In this document: in pieces, positions 27,501-42,500 of the stretch
Position numbering within the stretch: the stretch's first letter is position 1
How the letters are laid out: each line of letters begins with the position of its first letter
Origin: Apostichopus californicus
Taxonomy: Eukaryota; Echinodermata; Holothuroidea; Aspidochirotida; Stichopodidae
NCBI GenBank assembly: GCA_020650975.1
Contig: JAIPMN010000963.1
Span: 23,244-87,243 of the forward strand
DNA: 64,000 nt
Reading direction: 5' to 3'
Made by a program: the position numbers and the translations under genes
Notes under the pieces: model-generated
Database searches by the model: none
What the model was told of the DNA's origin: nothing
What the model saw: only the letters and a program-made list of their open reading frames with translations

Positions 27501-30500
27501 TAATTTTAGCAAATTTTCATTTAGTTCAACAAAGTATACTTTACTGGCAAGTATGACTAAAATTATCGCAAATTGTTAAACCGATGAGGTTGTTTCTGCT
27601 GAAAAGGACTTGAGATAAAGCAACGTTGCACCAGTACTATGCTACGATAATTCATACTTTTAACATATAAAAAACGTTTTTATGTCTTTTCAATATCATT
27701 TTTTTTCATTTTCAAATATTCATCGGTTGTAGCACACCTTCCTTAAAAGAGGTTCCCCATATTTGTTTTCTTTTTTGATTCAAGAAGTTGAAAGTACCAA
27801 AATTTCAAACAGTTGCGAGAGATTTGCAGAAAATAAAATTCCTTACCCAGGGTACAGTTATATTCAGGAGGAGTGGGCTCTCGTTGTCCAGGTGGACAGT
27901 AGTAGCCCGCTTGGCAGACATCTGTCGGTTCCGGGTTGCCACTACCAGCACAGTAATAACCAGCAGTACAAGGAAGGCAATCAGACTCTTCATCATTATG
28001 TGTGCTGTTGAGGAAATACCCAGCATCGCACAAGAGCGGGGAGGCACTGCCCTCGGGACAGTAGGCACCCAACGGGCATTCATCTCCTGCAGAGAGAGAT
28101 AAAGATAGAATGGTTGTATTTTGGTGATCCATGAAAATATATCAAGGAAAACAGATACAGACTTAAAAGAGTTGCTTACACATGCTTGTTTGTAAGTAAT
28201 ACTGTACCTTATTTGGTAGAGAATAGCAAATGGTATTACCAAAGGATCAAAATACTACTGAAATGTATTTTGAAATATTTTCTATACGCACACAAAATTT
28301 TCAGCTTTCAACACATATTTCTTTTGCAGTATTTAAGACGAGATATAAAGTAGTAGATGAATAGTTTAATATTAATACAACAATACAGGAAGAATGATAA
28401 AAACATGTAGATAAAAAAGGATTTCCAGGAATAATTGAAAGTGAATCTAAGCTATCACAATCTAGTCATCATCAAGTCAATCTACTATGCTAAGAAAACT
28501 CCATAAACATGAAAGCTTTTGAGCAAAGAAAAGAAATGCCAAACTGTATTCACTATCCATTTTGTGATTCGCCTCAAATTTATCTATGGAAGGGTGGTTC
28601 TATCATAATGAGATCACTGGTTTGAGTTCTGTTGTAGCCAATTATTCCTTGATGTTCTTTCAACTTTCCTTTATGTTTTTTTCAAGTTTTCCTTGATGTT
28701 CTTTAAGTTTTCCTTGATGTTCTTTCAAAAATTCCTTGATGCTCTTTCAAGTTTTTTTCTGATGAAAGTAACTCAAAGACTGATAAACAATGAACATAAT
28801 GTTGAATCAACTTCTAAATTTTTCATTCAAAATTTATACATTTGGTACATGTCGGTCTTGTGTGTCATATATCTAGTGGCTATAGACATCTGCTGTCTTT
28901 AACCATCAATATTCAAATTATTTCTGCAGTTGGTCATTCACCTGTGACATTGCCATCGTTTGGGTTAGGAACAGTTGCCCTGAGATGACAGAAGTAGCCC
29001 GGATCACATGACCCTGACGTGTTGGTCATCAAATCAGCAGCGCAGTATGAACCTCCATCGCAAGGGGTAGGATAGGGTGATCCAGGGGGGCAGAAGGTAC
29101 CCGCAAGACACCTATCTCCACCTGATCCAGATGGCGTGGCTGTGGTCGACCCTCCATCGCAGTAGTAACCGCCCTCACAAAGATCGGATGGCCAGGGTAG
29201 TCCATTACTCGCACAGTAGTATCCAGCTAAAGATGATATCAACAAATTTCAAATAAATCAGTAGACATTTCACAATTAACAAAAAGTATGGAGTAGCCCT
29301 GGTTCCCACACCTTTACACAAATTGCATTCCAGAATTTTTCAAGACTTTTTCAAGGCCACAAAACATTTTGCTATGAAACCTACACACTAAGATGACCTA
29401 TTGTTTGGCTACCTATGAAAGGCCTAACAATTGCAACTCTTTTAAAATTGTATGCTAACTACTATAACGAATTTGGGGGTGGGGTGGGGGGTGGGAGACT
29501 TTGAAAGAGCCATGAATCCCAAATATATCATGCAGTAAGCATAAACTTTTCTACCAAGGTTTGATTTTTGCCGTTAAGTTTATCTTTCTGAAACATGTCT
29601 TATTATTGGAGTGTTAGCTCAGTGGTTAACGCCGGTGCCTTTCAATCATAAGGTCCCCGGTTCGAGTCACTCCCAGATTAATGTATGTCGTCCAGTTACA
29701 GAGTTGTTGACAATTAACAATTCATAATCATGGACGTTAAATATGAATGTAAGAGACTGACTTCGGTCAGCTTGCGGCTTTGATAAGCCAATGAGGCTTC
29801 TTCGCGGGTTCCTGCTTGCAGGAGGATCTAATATACATACATTATAGTGCACTTCTAACACCCAGGCCTAGCTGTAATATCCAGCTTATGAATCTGAACC
29901 TAAGACTAGACCCTGTAACAGTAACACTAAAAATACTGCAGTAAAAAATCCCTACCCAGACATGACACACAGTCAGTTAAGTTATTGCTGATGGTCAGGT
30001 TGTTGAAGGTCCCGGGAGAGCATTTAAATTGTTCACCAAACTCTGTCCCCTCTGGACAATAATGACCTGAAGGACAGGGTTGTTCCTCGTAGGATGATGA
30101 ATTGGCTGGACAGTAGTATCCTGAACAAGAAAAAAGAAAAATAATTGATGAAGTAAAAAAATTAAAATGAAGTGAAATACAAGACCAGGAGAGAGACAGT
30201 ACAGCTTTGTCTGAGGGATCCACACTACTAATGGTGAACCACAAAATTCATTCTAGGAGGGGGGCAAAATCTTCTAGGATGGGCAAAATCTTTTAGGATG
30301 GGCAAAATCTTCTTGGAGGGGAAAAATCTTCTAGGAGGGGCAAATTTTCTAGGAGGTGCAAAATCTTCTAGGAGGGGCTAAATCTTCAAATATCTGGGGT
30401 TCTCTATAGGAAACCCTTGGACCAAATCCAGCCCATGAGACATTCTAATCCGTCTCTAGAAAAATAAATGGACCCACAAATTTTGCAGTAGTTGGATACA

Positions 30501-33500
30501 CAGATCCTTTAGGCCTTAGTGTTCAGCCAGCATGTTGTTCATTCTAGGTATTGTGAGATGAAGGCTGTCTATGGAAATTTCTCTCTGGCCGTCATAGAAA
30601 ATTAATTGAGCACCCCTGTGAAATCATCACAGAGTAACTAGAAACCCAACTGACTGATGGATGAATATTAATTGTCAAAGTTACTGTCAAAAGTGCGAAA
30701 TTTATGGAGACAATGCTCTCTGGTACTCCAACCAACTTCTGCAATTGTTTACTGTACTGTTTGAATTCACACAGTTATTTCAGTGCAATAGAAAATAAAA
30801 ATCAAATGTAAAAGATGCTAACGGTAGATGTTATTCAAACTCAAAAATATCCAGTGTAAAAGGAAAAGGCTCCTGTAAATAAAACATTCATTCTCAAGAA
30901 TAATATAAAGATGATGTAATAAGAATAGAATCTACAGATATAACATGAAAGCATTACACAGTTACTATTTATGATAATCCATACCTGCTGGACAATTGAG
31001 ACAACTCTCCATGGCTTCATTCGGTGCGTACGTCCCGGCGTCGCAAGGCTCCGGGAAGATGCTTCCAGTCGGACAGTAGTGACCTAGTGGACACTTTCCA
31101 CCGTAACCAGTCTGCGAACCATCGTAGTGAGGGCAGGACTCATTCACTGAGGGCGCTGTGTTGTTATCACCGTCTGGTTCTGCCCGATCTACCCCAAAGA
31201 CACAGTAATATCCGGCTGAGCAGTCAGCAGCAGGAGCGGGGAGATGTTCCTCGTCGCAGTACTGGCCCGCATCGCAAGGTTTGCACTGACTTAGGTCGTA
31301 TAGGCCTTCCTGGTCGCTGTACGTTCCACGAGGGCAGGAAATGAGATCATATCCTACGTTGAAGAAGCAATCAGGGAAATAATTCTACTTGCCTGCGTTC
31401 ACATTATGTGGTATGTAATCTTCTTGAAGCTAACTGCACATGTTTGTGTTCACATTATGTGGTATGTAATCTTCTTGAAGATAACGGTAATAGCCCTGCG
31501 TTCACATTATATGGTATGTAATCTTCTTGTAGATAACTGTACTTGCCTGCGTTCACATTATATGGTATGTAATCTTCCTGAAGATTACTGTACTTGCCTG
31601 TGTTCACATTATGTGGTATGTAATCTTCTTGAAGATAACGGTAATAGCCTGCGTTCACATTATATGGTATGTAATCTTCCTGAAGATTACTGTACTTGCC
31701 TGTGTACACACTATGTGGTATGTAATCTTCTTGAGGATAAATTTTTTTGTTCTAGTTACAGGTACATGTTAACTCTGAAACAGCATTACAGTCTCGTACT
31801 AGTAAGATTTTCCCAACTATTACAGTTTATCAGGAAAGTTACTTAATTGCTTGGGAAAATTTTGCCTTTTTTTATCCCAGGTTTAATGGTAGGGTTAACA
31901 TATCGTTTGAAAAGAAAAGGAGGGCAGAATTGCCCTCTGTTAATCCTTTGTTTGTAAGGGGTCTTGCCCTTTAAATAAACGATTCTGAAGGATGTTGACA
32001 TGAAAATAAAGGCATGCAGCTCGGTGGAGCCGGGCAGTCAAATCATGGTATTAGTATATGTAACAGGGTTGTCCAAATATTTTACTTTTATAACAAATAA
32101 AATATGTTGCTATTTTCTGGTGACAAACTTGTTAAAATTTGGCTGTAAGATAATGACAGCATTTATTTAATGTAAAATCTGGTCAAAACAGACTGTCCTT
32201 TCAACTTATATTTCTTAGATGAAATGCCTGGGGTAAAAATGTGGACATTCTGTCTTTTTCAACCTTATTTAAGAGGAGAATGCTTACCTGTTCCAGCTGG
32301 ACACACATACCCCATCGGACATATCTCCTGTTGTCCTTGAAATTTACAAAAGTATCCCGCTGGGCAATCCAGACACATCACGGCGTGGGTGTAGTTTACG
32401 TACGTGTTATTCTGACACGGGATGGGGTAACTGTTGGCCCCCGGGCAGTAATTGCCGACAGGACAGAAAGTATTGTTGGGTTCTCTGTAGATGGTGCCAT
32501 CGGGACAGTAGTATCCTGGCAGAAGACAAGAATTAAACAATTTTAGTGCGATGGACAGGAAATAATTTAATAATAGCCATCACAGTACTGAAGATTATAG
32601 ATTTGCTTCTTAAGATAATAGAATACTATATTTTGTACACAAGATCTGGTATGTATCTCTGAATTTGTGTAACAATTTGTACATTTTGTACAGCATGTAT
32701 TATACGAATCCAGATAATTATTTCCTGTATTGTCTTCAATATTGTATAACACTGTCAGTTTAAGCTCTCATTTCAAATTTTCAAAGCCAGTACAACAGAT
32801 ATGAATCAATCGATGCAATTTTAGTTTTTAACATGACAGATAAAGGTCAGAGGTCAAATACAAACAAACAAATATAACAAGTTAGATAAATCAATGAAGA
32901 TTTTAACAACAAGTTCCTTTTATTATTTCATAAGGGTAGAATGTAACCTGGTAATTCCCTCTTTATCTCTATCTGTTAGTATTACAGCCTTGTAGAAAAT
33001 TACTTTCATGTACAAGCAAAATGTAACATGTTTAAATAATTCATCTTCATCAAAAAAAATTCTACCCAGCCTACATCCCTACCAGCATTTCTGTTATAAT
33101 GTGAATCAAAACAAATGTGTTGTTTTTTCACCAACGAGCAACTGCTATAAATATATGTCACAATGTAACTGTCATATTTTTCGGAACAAACATGACGGTC
33201 AAGCCTGCCTATAGAAGGAACAATCCTCATCAAATTTACTCTAGGATTAATAATTTGTTACTTGATATCATAAACTACCTCAAATACTGCCATTAGGATT
33301 CATCCTTGAGCACACCTAATTAATTGACCAGCCACCAGTATGATTGTAAACACAAGTGCTCTAATGGCCAGCACTACTTTCCTGTGTGTGAAGACAAGTT
33401 TGGCTTGACCATAATACTAAACTGTGTGTTTAATCATGAATTTATGCAGAGGAGCATTCAGTATGGCTAGCATTACCAACTTGGGTAGATATACAATCTC

Positions 33501-36500
33501 CCCTGTTTTTGGCCAAAACAGTGGACTTGGGTGAAGATTGTAATGTGTATAGACTACAATGTCATTACCTTCTGCACATTCACCGGTGGGCATGGTCAGT
33601 CCTTCGGTCTCACAGTAAAATCCACCACTGCAAGGATAACATTCAGAGGCAGCGGCTTTGTTGGTGTCATTGGAGTAGGTACCTAACGAGGAAAACAGAG
33701 AGAATCGGAGACATGGCGTCAGCTTGGTTGAAAATAACAGTTTTATTTAGCTGAAAATATCATGTTATTACGTTTGGTGGAAATAACAGATGACAAAGTT
33801 CATAAAATTTACCATGTGATTAGGTTTGGTGGAAATAACAGATGACAAAGTTTGTTATATATACCATGTGATTAGGTTCCGTTGAGACAACTTGGTGACA
33901 AATTATTGTTGTAAATACCAACAGTCAAACTTTTGGTTAAACAACAAAGCAGGCGATAAAGTTTCCTTGAAACTCTCAGATAACAAAGTTTGAATCACAA
34001 TACCAGGAGATTAAGTCTGGTTTAAAATATCACATAACTCAGTTTGATTGAAATAAGGTTTGGTTCAAAGTACCAAATGACAAAGTTTGGTTGAAAAGAC
34101 AAGAAGATTAAACTTTCTTGAAAAAATACCAGTTGATATTCCTTGATAAAGTTGCTTGTTTATCAATTATCGTTTCATGAATTAGAACAGAAGATATTAC
34201 CTCTTGGACATGGTGTAGGGTCAAATGTACCATTGAGACAGTAGTAACCAGCGGGGCAATCTAATTGGTCGGATCGGTCGGATCCGGCTGGACAATAGTA
34301 GCCCTCGTGACACTCGGCTGTTGGTTGAGTCTGTGCATAGTTATCACAGTAGTATCCTGTTCAGAAATAAAAACCATAGACAGAAATCGTTTAAGACTGG
34401 ACATCGCTCCTTAGTTTGGTCCTAGTGACCTCAACATACCAGAAGAGGGAAGCAAGACAAGGTTTCTTTATCATTTCCTTCATTTGAGAATGACCGAAAG
34501 TTTTGCTGACCACTAATGAAAATTGCTCTGAACAGCAAAATTACCCTATAGCTTGGGTTCTCAATAGGTGGCCAGTGAAACATTTCAATCCAGCCCCCAA
34601 ACCCCCCAAAAATAACTGGCCCACTATCTCACCTTAATGGAGATATGCGGACTATTGAGGCCTTATGCGTGAGCCCTCCAACAGGCTATCCTGGAAATTG
34701 CAATTTAGGTAAAGTGAAAATTTAATTCTCTCCAACCCTTTACTACAACCAGTTTTTATGTCTCCTTTTAATTTATTAAGAAAACTTTGCCAAAGAAAGC
34801 AGTTAATAACTAATAACTTTTTTAAAATAAATAAATAAATGGACGAATGAAACAGCCAAAAAAAAAGAAAAAAAATATGAGTATTACAGAATAACCACAA
34901 ATGCGTGTTTTTTTTTATTAAAATTGTTAATTTTTTTTTGGCTTTCAAAAATGAGTGGATTTGTCCGATATAAATAAAAAAGTTCCAAATTTTTTTTTTT
35001 TAAATAACTAATAGCTTCCAACCACCCCCATCCCCTCCATCCTGCTGTTGTCAAGCCTGGTTGCAAGAACTGTACATACATGCTACCATAAGGTTACCTC
35101 GTCAAATCAACTCCCACATAATTAAAGACACAACAAGACATTTATAGTCTGCACTATTTAGAACCACAGATCTCACCAGCAGTGCAGTCAGAACAATCAT
35201 CTACAGTCTCCAGACCAAACTGGTCAGAGTAGGTCCCCGGTGGGCATCCCAGAGGGTCCGCTGTGCCATTGGGACAGTAGTAACCCATCGGACAGAAGTC
35301 AGCATCTGGATCCTGGCTTGGAGTGCCATCTTCTGCATTCCGTTTACAGTAGTAACTGAAAAGATCAGACAAATGGATTTATAACATGTTGTCATGATGA
35401 TGATAGACCCCGACTAACTGGCTTGTAGCTCAACGATTCAATATTTAATTCTTTTCATTAAAATATATACACAAAGAGAAATGTGAATCATATTAGCTGA
35501 GTTCATTTATCATATTCAATAAGTACAACGTCAAAGACCTTAAAGGTGATGTACAACAGACATATGTACAAAACTTTTTTCCACAGCCTCCTCATCAATT
35601 TGTGAATACACCAATGAAAGTGATGACACCATCAAATCCAATGTTTTGAAGGATACCAATTCTGGACTAATTATAAGGTATTTCAAAACACTCACCCACA
35701 AAGGCAAGATATGTAGACTGTCATATCCTCTTTGGATCAAGGAGTATTCAATATTTACCTACTATATTATAGATGGGACACCCCACTACACCCCACTTAT
35801 ATACCCACTGGCTGCCTGTAACACACACATTGTCAAAAATATCACATAGTTGCAATTTGAAGAAACTCGCCCAGCAAACTGCAATGTTGACCGCCAGAAT
35901 AAGTAACACCCACTGTATAACAGTTACACCCCCATTACATAGGTGCTATGTACCAATTGTACTCCTGTTGCATCCATGGTGGTACACGAACTGTACAATG
36001 TTCAATAACAATTATGGAAAAACTTAATCACAATATGACGGTACCAAACCAGTATAGCAAATATCTAATAAAATATGTAATTCCGTCACTGGACACAATA
36101 GTACCTATCGTACACCCATTCTACCCCCATTGTACCCCTACTGTATTAACATTTTATACATGCATGGTTCCCCCATTGTACACCCATTCTACCCTCATTG
36201 TAACGCCATTGTATAACCATGGTACCTCCATTGTATTAACATTGTATAAAATGGTTCACCATTGTATACCCATTCTACCCTCATTGTAATGCCATTGTAT
36301 AACCATTATCACCATTGTATCACCATTGTATAACCATGGTACCCCCATTCTACCCTCACTGCATGCCCACTTTATACCCATGGTATTCCCACATTCAAGA
36401 AAGAAAGAAAATTAATAGCAATCACTCACCCAGCATAACAAAGATCCAAACACTCTGTCATGCCCTCGTTGGGACAGAAGTAGCCCCCACAGCAGGGATC

Positions 36501-39500
36501 ACACTGGGATGTCTCATTCAGCCCAGTCCTGTTACTGTACGTACCCCTGGGACAGGGGAACTCAGTGTCATACCTTGTACGAGGGGGGCAGTAATGACCT
36601 AACAAAAAACAATATATAACACATCAAAACACATCAGAGTTAGATAAACAATTCTCAAAATACTTCCTATTTTATTTCAATAAAATACTCAACTACTGAG
36701 TTATTTTAAAATGAATTTTTTGTGATAAATTTTGACCACAAACTTCTGAAAAATCATCACATCTAAAATATTACAAAATTTACTGAATATTATACCTTTC
36801 CAGCAGCTGTATCCCAGATTTGATATTCCCTTTCAAGATACATCAGGGGCGAGGGGGCCTAGCACAAAATGGGTAGGTACTGCACACCCATCGCCATGAT
36901 AAATGTGAACCTGCCCTGATTATTCCACTAAATATGTTCTTTAGTGTGGAATTTCACTTTTACTGAAAAATTCAGAGGATACAATTTACAATATTACAAA
37001 GTGAGGTTTGGGTAGGAGAGGGGGGGGGGTGGAAATTAAGATAAAAGTTACCTTCAGGACAAATAGCATTGTTGTAGAGCACCACGGGTGCGTTTGTATT
37101 ATCGCAGAAGTATCCCTGAGGGCAGTCTTTACAGCTACCCTGGCCTTCCTCGTCTTGATAATACCCAGAGTCGCATCTGGTCGGCTCAAAACTGCCCATT
37201 TCACAATAATGGCCTGGAAAATACAACAGTTTAACACAAATAGTTTGTCTTGAATGATGCAGCTTCTTCAAAGGCTCTACAGGCACCAAAAGGGACTTCA
37301 TTTTATTTCCAATTTTTGTATGATAATTCTATCTGGTGTTGTTAACTTCTTACATTTTAATAACTATTTTAACTTTTGCATAACAATTTTTTGTGCTTTG
37401 CAAGTTGTTCATGCATGATGAAACCCTGCAGATTCCCCAGCAGCGAATTGTTGCATTAGATCAACAGGGTCAACAATGCAACCTTGGTCAGTTTGACAAC
37501 GAAATTCTATTTTCACAAAAAGACAAGTGTAAATTCCATGCTGTCTGCTCGTAGCAATGTGTCATTTGTTCCCTAACGACGCCATCATAATCAACTGTTG
37601 AATTGTTCAGTGCATATAGCAGATAAAGTATGCCATTTATGGTCACATACCATCATTGCATAAGCTGATATAAAAAGGAAATGCAACTTCACTTCAGAAT
37701 GTCTACCATCAGGCATAAAGGGTCAAAGGTCATGACCTTTGATGGTACTTGTGTAGATCCTCTCAATTTTCATAATAACTTCAATATCGAACATTCAGGT
37801 AGACATTAATTTGCCTGATTAATACTCTTCCCTCCCTTCGTTCTCTACGGTATACATTTCTATCTACTACTAGCCATTGCATGTAGCAATTTCAACTTAA
37901 CATAACATGTGAAATTTCCACAAAAAAAATAATTGTTACTTTTTAAAGCAATTGTCACCAATTAACCTGACATGATTGTAGCATCAATTTCAATAACAAA
38001 CAGGTATGAACATCTTTTGTTAAATAAAAAGAGGAATATGAAGACACTTTTATGCATACCTTGAGGACATTTATAGATGAATGGAGATGTCTGGGACTGT
38101 CCAGGAGGACAGTAGTACCCTACAGCACAATTGTCATCAGGATAGATGTTAGCGTACCCTTCACAGTAATACCCTTGGGTGCAGTTTATGCAATCGTCAA
38201 GGTCTGTTGCAGGGTAAAGGGCAAAAAAGTAATTAATATTTTGTTTCCATGGTAACATGTTGCTACGGCATGAACATGTGTGCAATATACTTTATTTGTT
38301 GACTGTTAGTATAAAGTCACAAGTGTTTACCTACCACAAGTAGTTAACCTTGCCTCTCTATGATACAATTTTTTATGTGTTTGTCATAATGTGTAGCAAT
38401 ATTCTGTCATTGAGGTATATTGCATAACATGGAACTAATATGAAAAATAAGTGTCTGTGAAATTAAATTTTAAGACCCATAATTAATAAAATGCTCATTA
38501 AACCTCCATCTTGGTGAAAAATGTTTCAATTTTTCTTCAAAACTCTTTGTTTGGTAAGTATAATTGCTCACTAACTCCCCATAGAGCTGTTTTAATTATT
38601 TTACAGCAATCATTACATTTATTCACTAGAAACGTCATGACACTTTAGCATCATTCATCACACATTACCACACAACATCACACATTACAACACTTAATCA
38701 CACTTTATCAGACTTAAACAAACTTCATCACACATAATCACACATAATCACACATTACCACACTTCATCACACATTACCACACTTTATCACACTTCACCA
38801 CACTTTATCACACATTACCACACTTCATTACACTTTACCCAAAAATTGACTTTCCTTTGAATTTGCTGCACTATCCACAGCCTTTGTCAAGTACTAAAAT
38901 ATCATAGATATGTTCTTTCACATCTAGAATGTAAAATGGCCTTCATTTTTTTCTTTCAACCCAACCATGGTCTTGACATACCTTTATTTCCAGTAGTGTT
39001 GAGGTAAGTCCCTGGAGGGCAGTCTGTACCTTCAAAACTTCCTGCTGGACAGTAATGGCCAGATGGACAAATATCACCTGTGAACAACATAAATAGAGGC
39101 ATCTTACAGCTGTGTATAGTCATTGGTCGGTGCTTCATAATGCTGTAGCTACCACTGACTAAAAAAGTCCAAATTCTGATGTGAATTGATCATTTGAACT
39201 TACACAACTCCCCCCCCCCCCATCCCCATACCACCCCATGTTAATTCTTTTTCATTTTATGTTTTGAGCAAACACATTCATAAGTTATATATGTTTGATA
39301 AAAATAAAACATTCAAATCTAGGACACTAGATAGGTAATTGAGGTCTGGTTTAATTGTCTCCATGAACAACTTGCAGCTACATGTAATATGTCTGAAGTC
39401 AAGTTACAGCCAGTTGGGACAATTTCCTAATGCTAAATACCTCTCTAAACTGGACACCAATATCATGCTCTCAGAGCATGTCAGTACAAACAGTTCCTTA

Positions 39501-42500
39501 AACCTTGATCTGATAGAAACATGATATTCATACTGCTCGTACTGACCATAGGAGTGCTCTGAAGCAGGACATGACACTACAGTATAGAAAAAATTGTCCC
39601 AACTGACTGCAAGTTAAGCAGATCCCATTAATAGTCATTGATATTTTGCTTTCACATAACATAACATAAGTCATATGAAAATAACAGTTGGCTGCAATTA
39701 AGTCTCCAAGACATTCATAAAAGGGTGATTAACCTGGATCGTTGGATCAGACCATTTTACATGCAGACATATGTATGTATGTATGTATGTATATGTGATC
39801 TTCCCGCAAGCAGGAACTCGCGAAAGAAGCCATGGAGGTTTTTAGACTCGCAAGCTGACCGAAGCCAATCTCTCGGCACACATCCACATTTAACGTCCAT
39901 GTCGGGAAGTTGTTATTGAACAACACCCTTGCCAGACGACACACATTGCTGTCGGCGGGGAATCGAACCGGGGATCTCATGACTGGGAGACGCCGGCGTT
40001 AACCACTAGGCTATACACTACGCCTATACACTCCACTAGGCTATACACTCTGACATATGTCACAAACTTTTCATGGTATTTTTTTGTAATGCCCTACCAC
40101 CAATCACAAGATTAGAGAGTTAAATTTGACAGTCTCATGTCTGTATGGGTTATCTCTAAATCGTGTGACACCTTACACTAAATCTTTACCTGTCTTACAC
40201 CAACACCATGTGACCCTACACTACATCATCTTATTATTATTCTGCGTGAAAATCGCTCAAATCGTTCATGGGGCAAAAGAGCTTTGGCTGCTGCTGCCCC
40301 TTGTCTGTGGAACAGCCTTCCAGAACATGTAAAACACATTCCATTCCTTGCTTCTTTTAAATGCTCTCTCAAGACTCATCTGATGAAAACTGTTTAATTA
40401 ATTGTTCACTGTTGCCCATTTTTGCTTGCATTTTTGTCTTGTACTATGTTTACTGTGTTTTGTTTTGCTGTCTCACTGTTTGTGTCACTGAGCCATGAGC
40501 GTCTTTTTTGACGGATACCAGCACATTATAAATGTCCATTATTATTATTCAGCACAACGTGAAATGTATTATGAGGTTAACACTCAGAAGGCCAGATGGC
40601 AAGTCCCCCGATCTTTAAACATGCAAGGCTATGCACCAAACAGTAATGATGTTGGTGAGCGACATATAAAGTAGCTCTTAAACGTATAGCATAATAATGT
40701 CACATCCCTCCTCTTTTGACAAAGAAGTTGATTCTTCAATAGAAACGAATACTAAAGTTTCATAACACTAACTTTAAAAATGTTATTATTAGTATTATTA
40801 TATTTGTACCTGTCAGATCTGCCTCTGGATTCGGTACGGAAGCTCCCCCAGTGCAGTAGTAACCTGCAGAACAGTTTCCGGTCGGATAAGCGAGTTCTTC
40901 CTGATCACAGTACATGCCAGCTAGACAGCTGAAAGGAGACACACTACCTGTTGGACAGTAACTGCCCATCGGACAACGACCTCCCTGGGAGGCTAACGAC
41001 GGCTGGGCGAACTGAGATCCATTGATACAGTACCAGCCTTCATCACAGGGCCCTGTGGGCCAATCCAGACCAGGGACCTCACAATACATGCTGAAGACAG
41101 AAAAGTAAGAGATTAATCAAAACTACCGTGACTTAGATGAGGAGACTTTCTGAAAAATGTAGGTATTTACAAGATGATTTGGATAGAGTAACAGCACCTA
41201 CAATGATGTCATTCTGATCAAGATATTAATTGCAAGAGTAAAAATTGTAAGGTTAAGATTGTAATCAAACAAACATCGTTTATATTGATAAACTGGTTAC
41301 TGTGTGAAACACGATTCGCAAGAAGTATAAAATAAAAGGATGTTTACCCTGGTAGACAAAGGACACAGTCACTTTCTTCAGACCTTCCGGTAAGGTTATT
41401 AAATGTACCCTCTGGGCAGGGGTACTCGTAGGCATAGGTGGTCCTCAAGGGACAGTAGTACCCCGCAGGACACTCTTCAGGGACTGTACTGTTCTGAGGG
41501 CAGTAGTATCCCGTGGGGCAGTTACGACAGGAAGAGCGGCCGGTTTCATTATTGTAGCGACCAGCAATGCATGCTACAGGGTTAGGGGAGCCCACTGGAC
41601 AGTAAAAACCTGTATGCAATGACAGAATTGTAAATTGATAACAATTTAACATTGAACTAATATTTCCACCTTCTTTCCAATTCAGGTAGTTCATTCTGGA
41701 TGGTGTAAGTGTCTTTACTGTAGATACAAAAGACATAGAACTAACAGACTAACTGCGACTGCCAAATATTTATTCTCTATGCTCTAATTTTTGAAAGGAT
41801 ATTCAGTCTCATCATCCTGTCATCTATGCTCTAACTTAAAAGGATATTCATTCTCATCATTATCCTTTCATCTATGCTCTAACTTAAAAGAAAATTCATG
41901 CCCATCATCCTTTTAAATTAGAGCATGGATGAAAGGATGTTCATTCTCATCATCCTTTCATCTATGCTATAACTTAAAAGGATATTCATTCTCATCATTC
42001 TTCCATCTATGTTCTAACTTAAAGGATATTTATGCTAATCATCCTTTCATCTATGCTCTAATTTAAAAGAATATTCATTCTCATCATTCTTTCATCTTTG
42101 CTCTGTGATATGTTATAGACCATAACATACCACTCTTATGTTGTCTTCTCAGTCTAGGCCATAATTCTAAACCATTGTAACAACTTACAAGACCTTACTT
42201 TGTAACAAGTTAAACATATTATCTATTCACTTTATGCTATATTGTTGAATTAAGAAAATAAGTTCCAATGAAATATGAGAAGCACTTCTGACTGTGTAAT
42301 GAAGTTTTTATGTACAAGTAAGTATCTTGGAGGTCCAAAAAAAATTCAAGATCTTATCTTCACAGTTTACACAAGTAATGTTCTGTGCCCTGTTTTGTCT
42401 GATACCATTGCATTAATATATGGACCGTTCTTATCGTTGGATACATTCTCACCATTTATTCTTTCTATTTTGAGATATGACCCTTTAATCATCAGAGGAT

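Noticed and set aside
31406-31846. Plus-strand ORF of 146 codons (and a minus-strand repeat ORF)
   Set aside because: It arises from the 51-bp minisatellite; no homology and no splice support.
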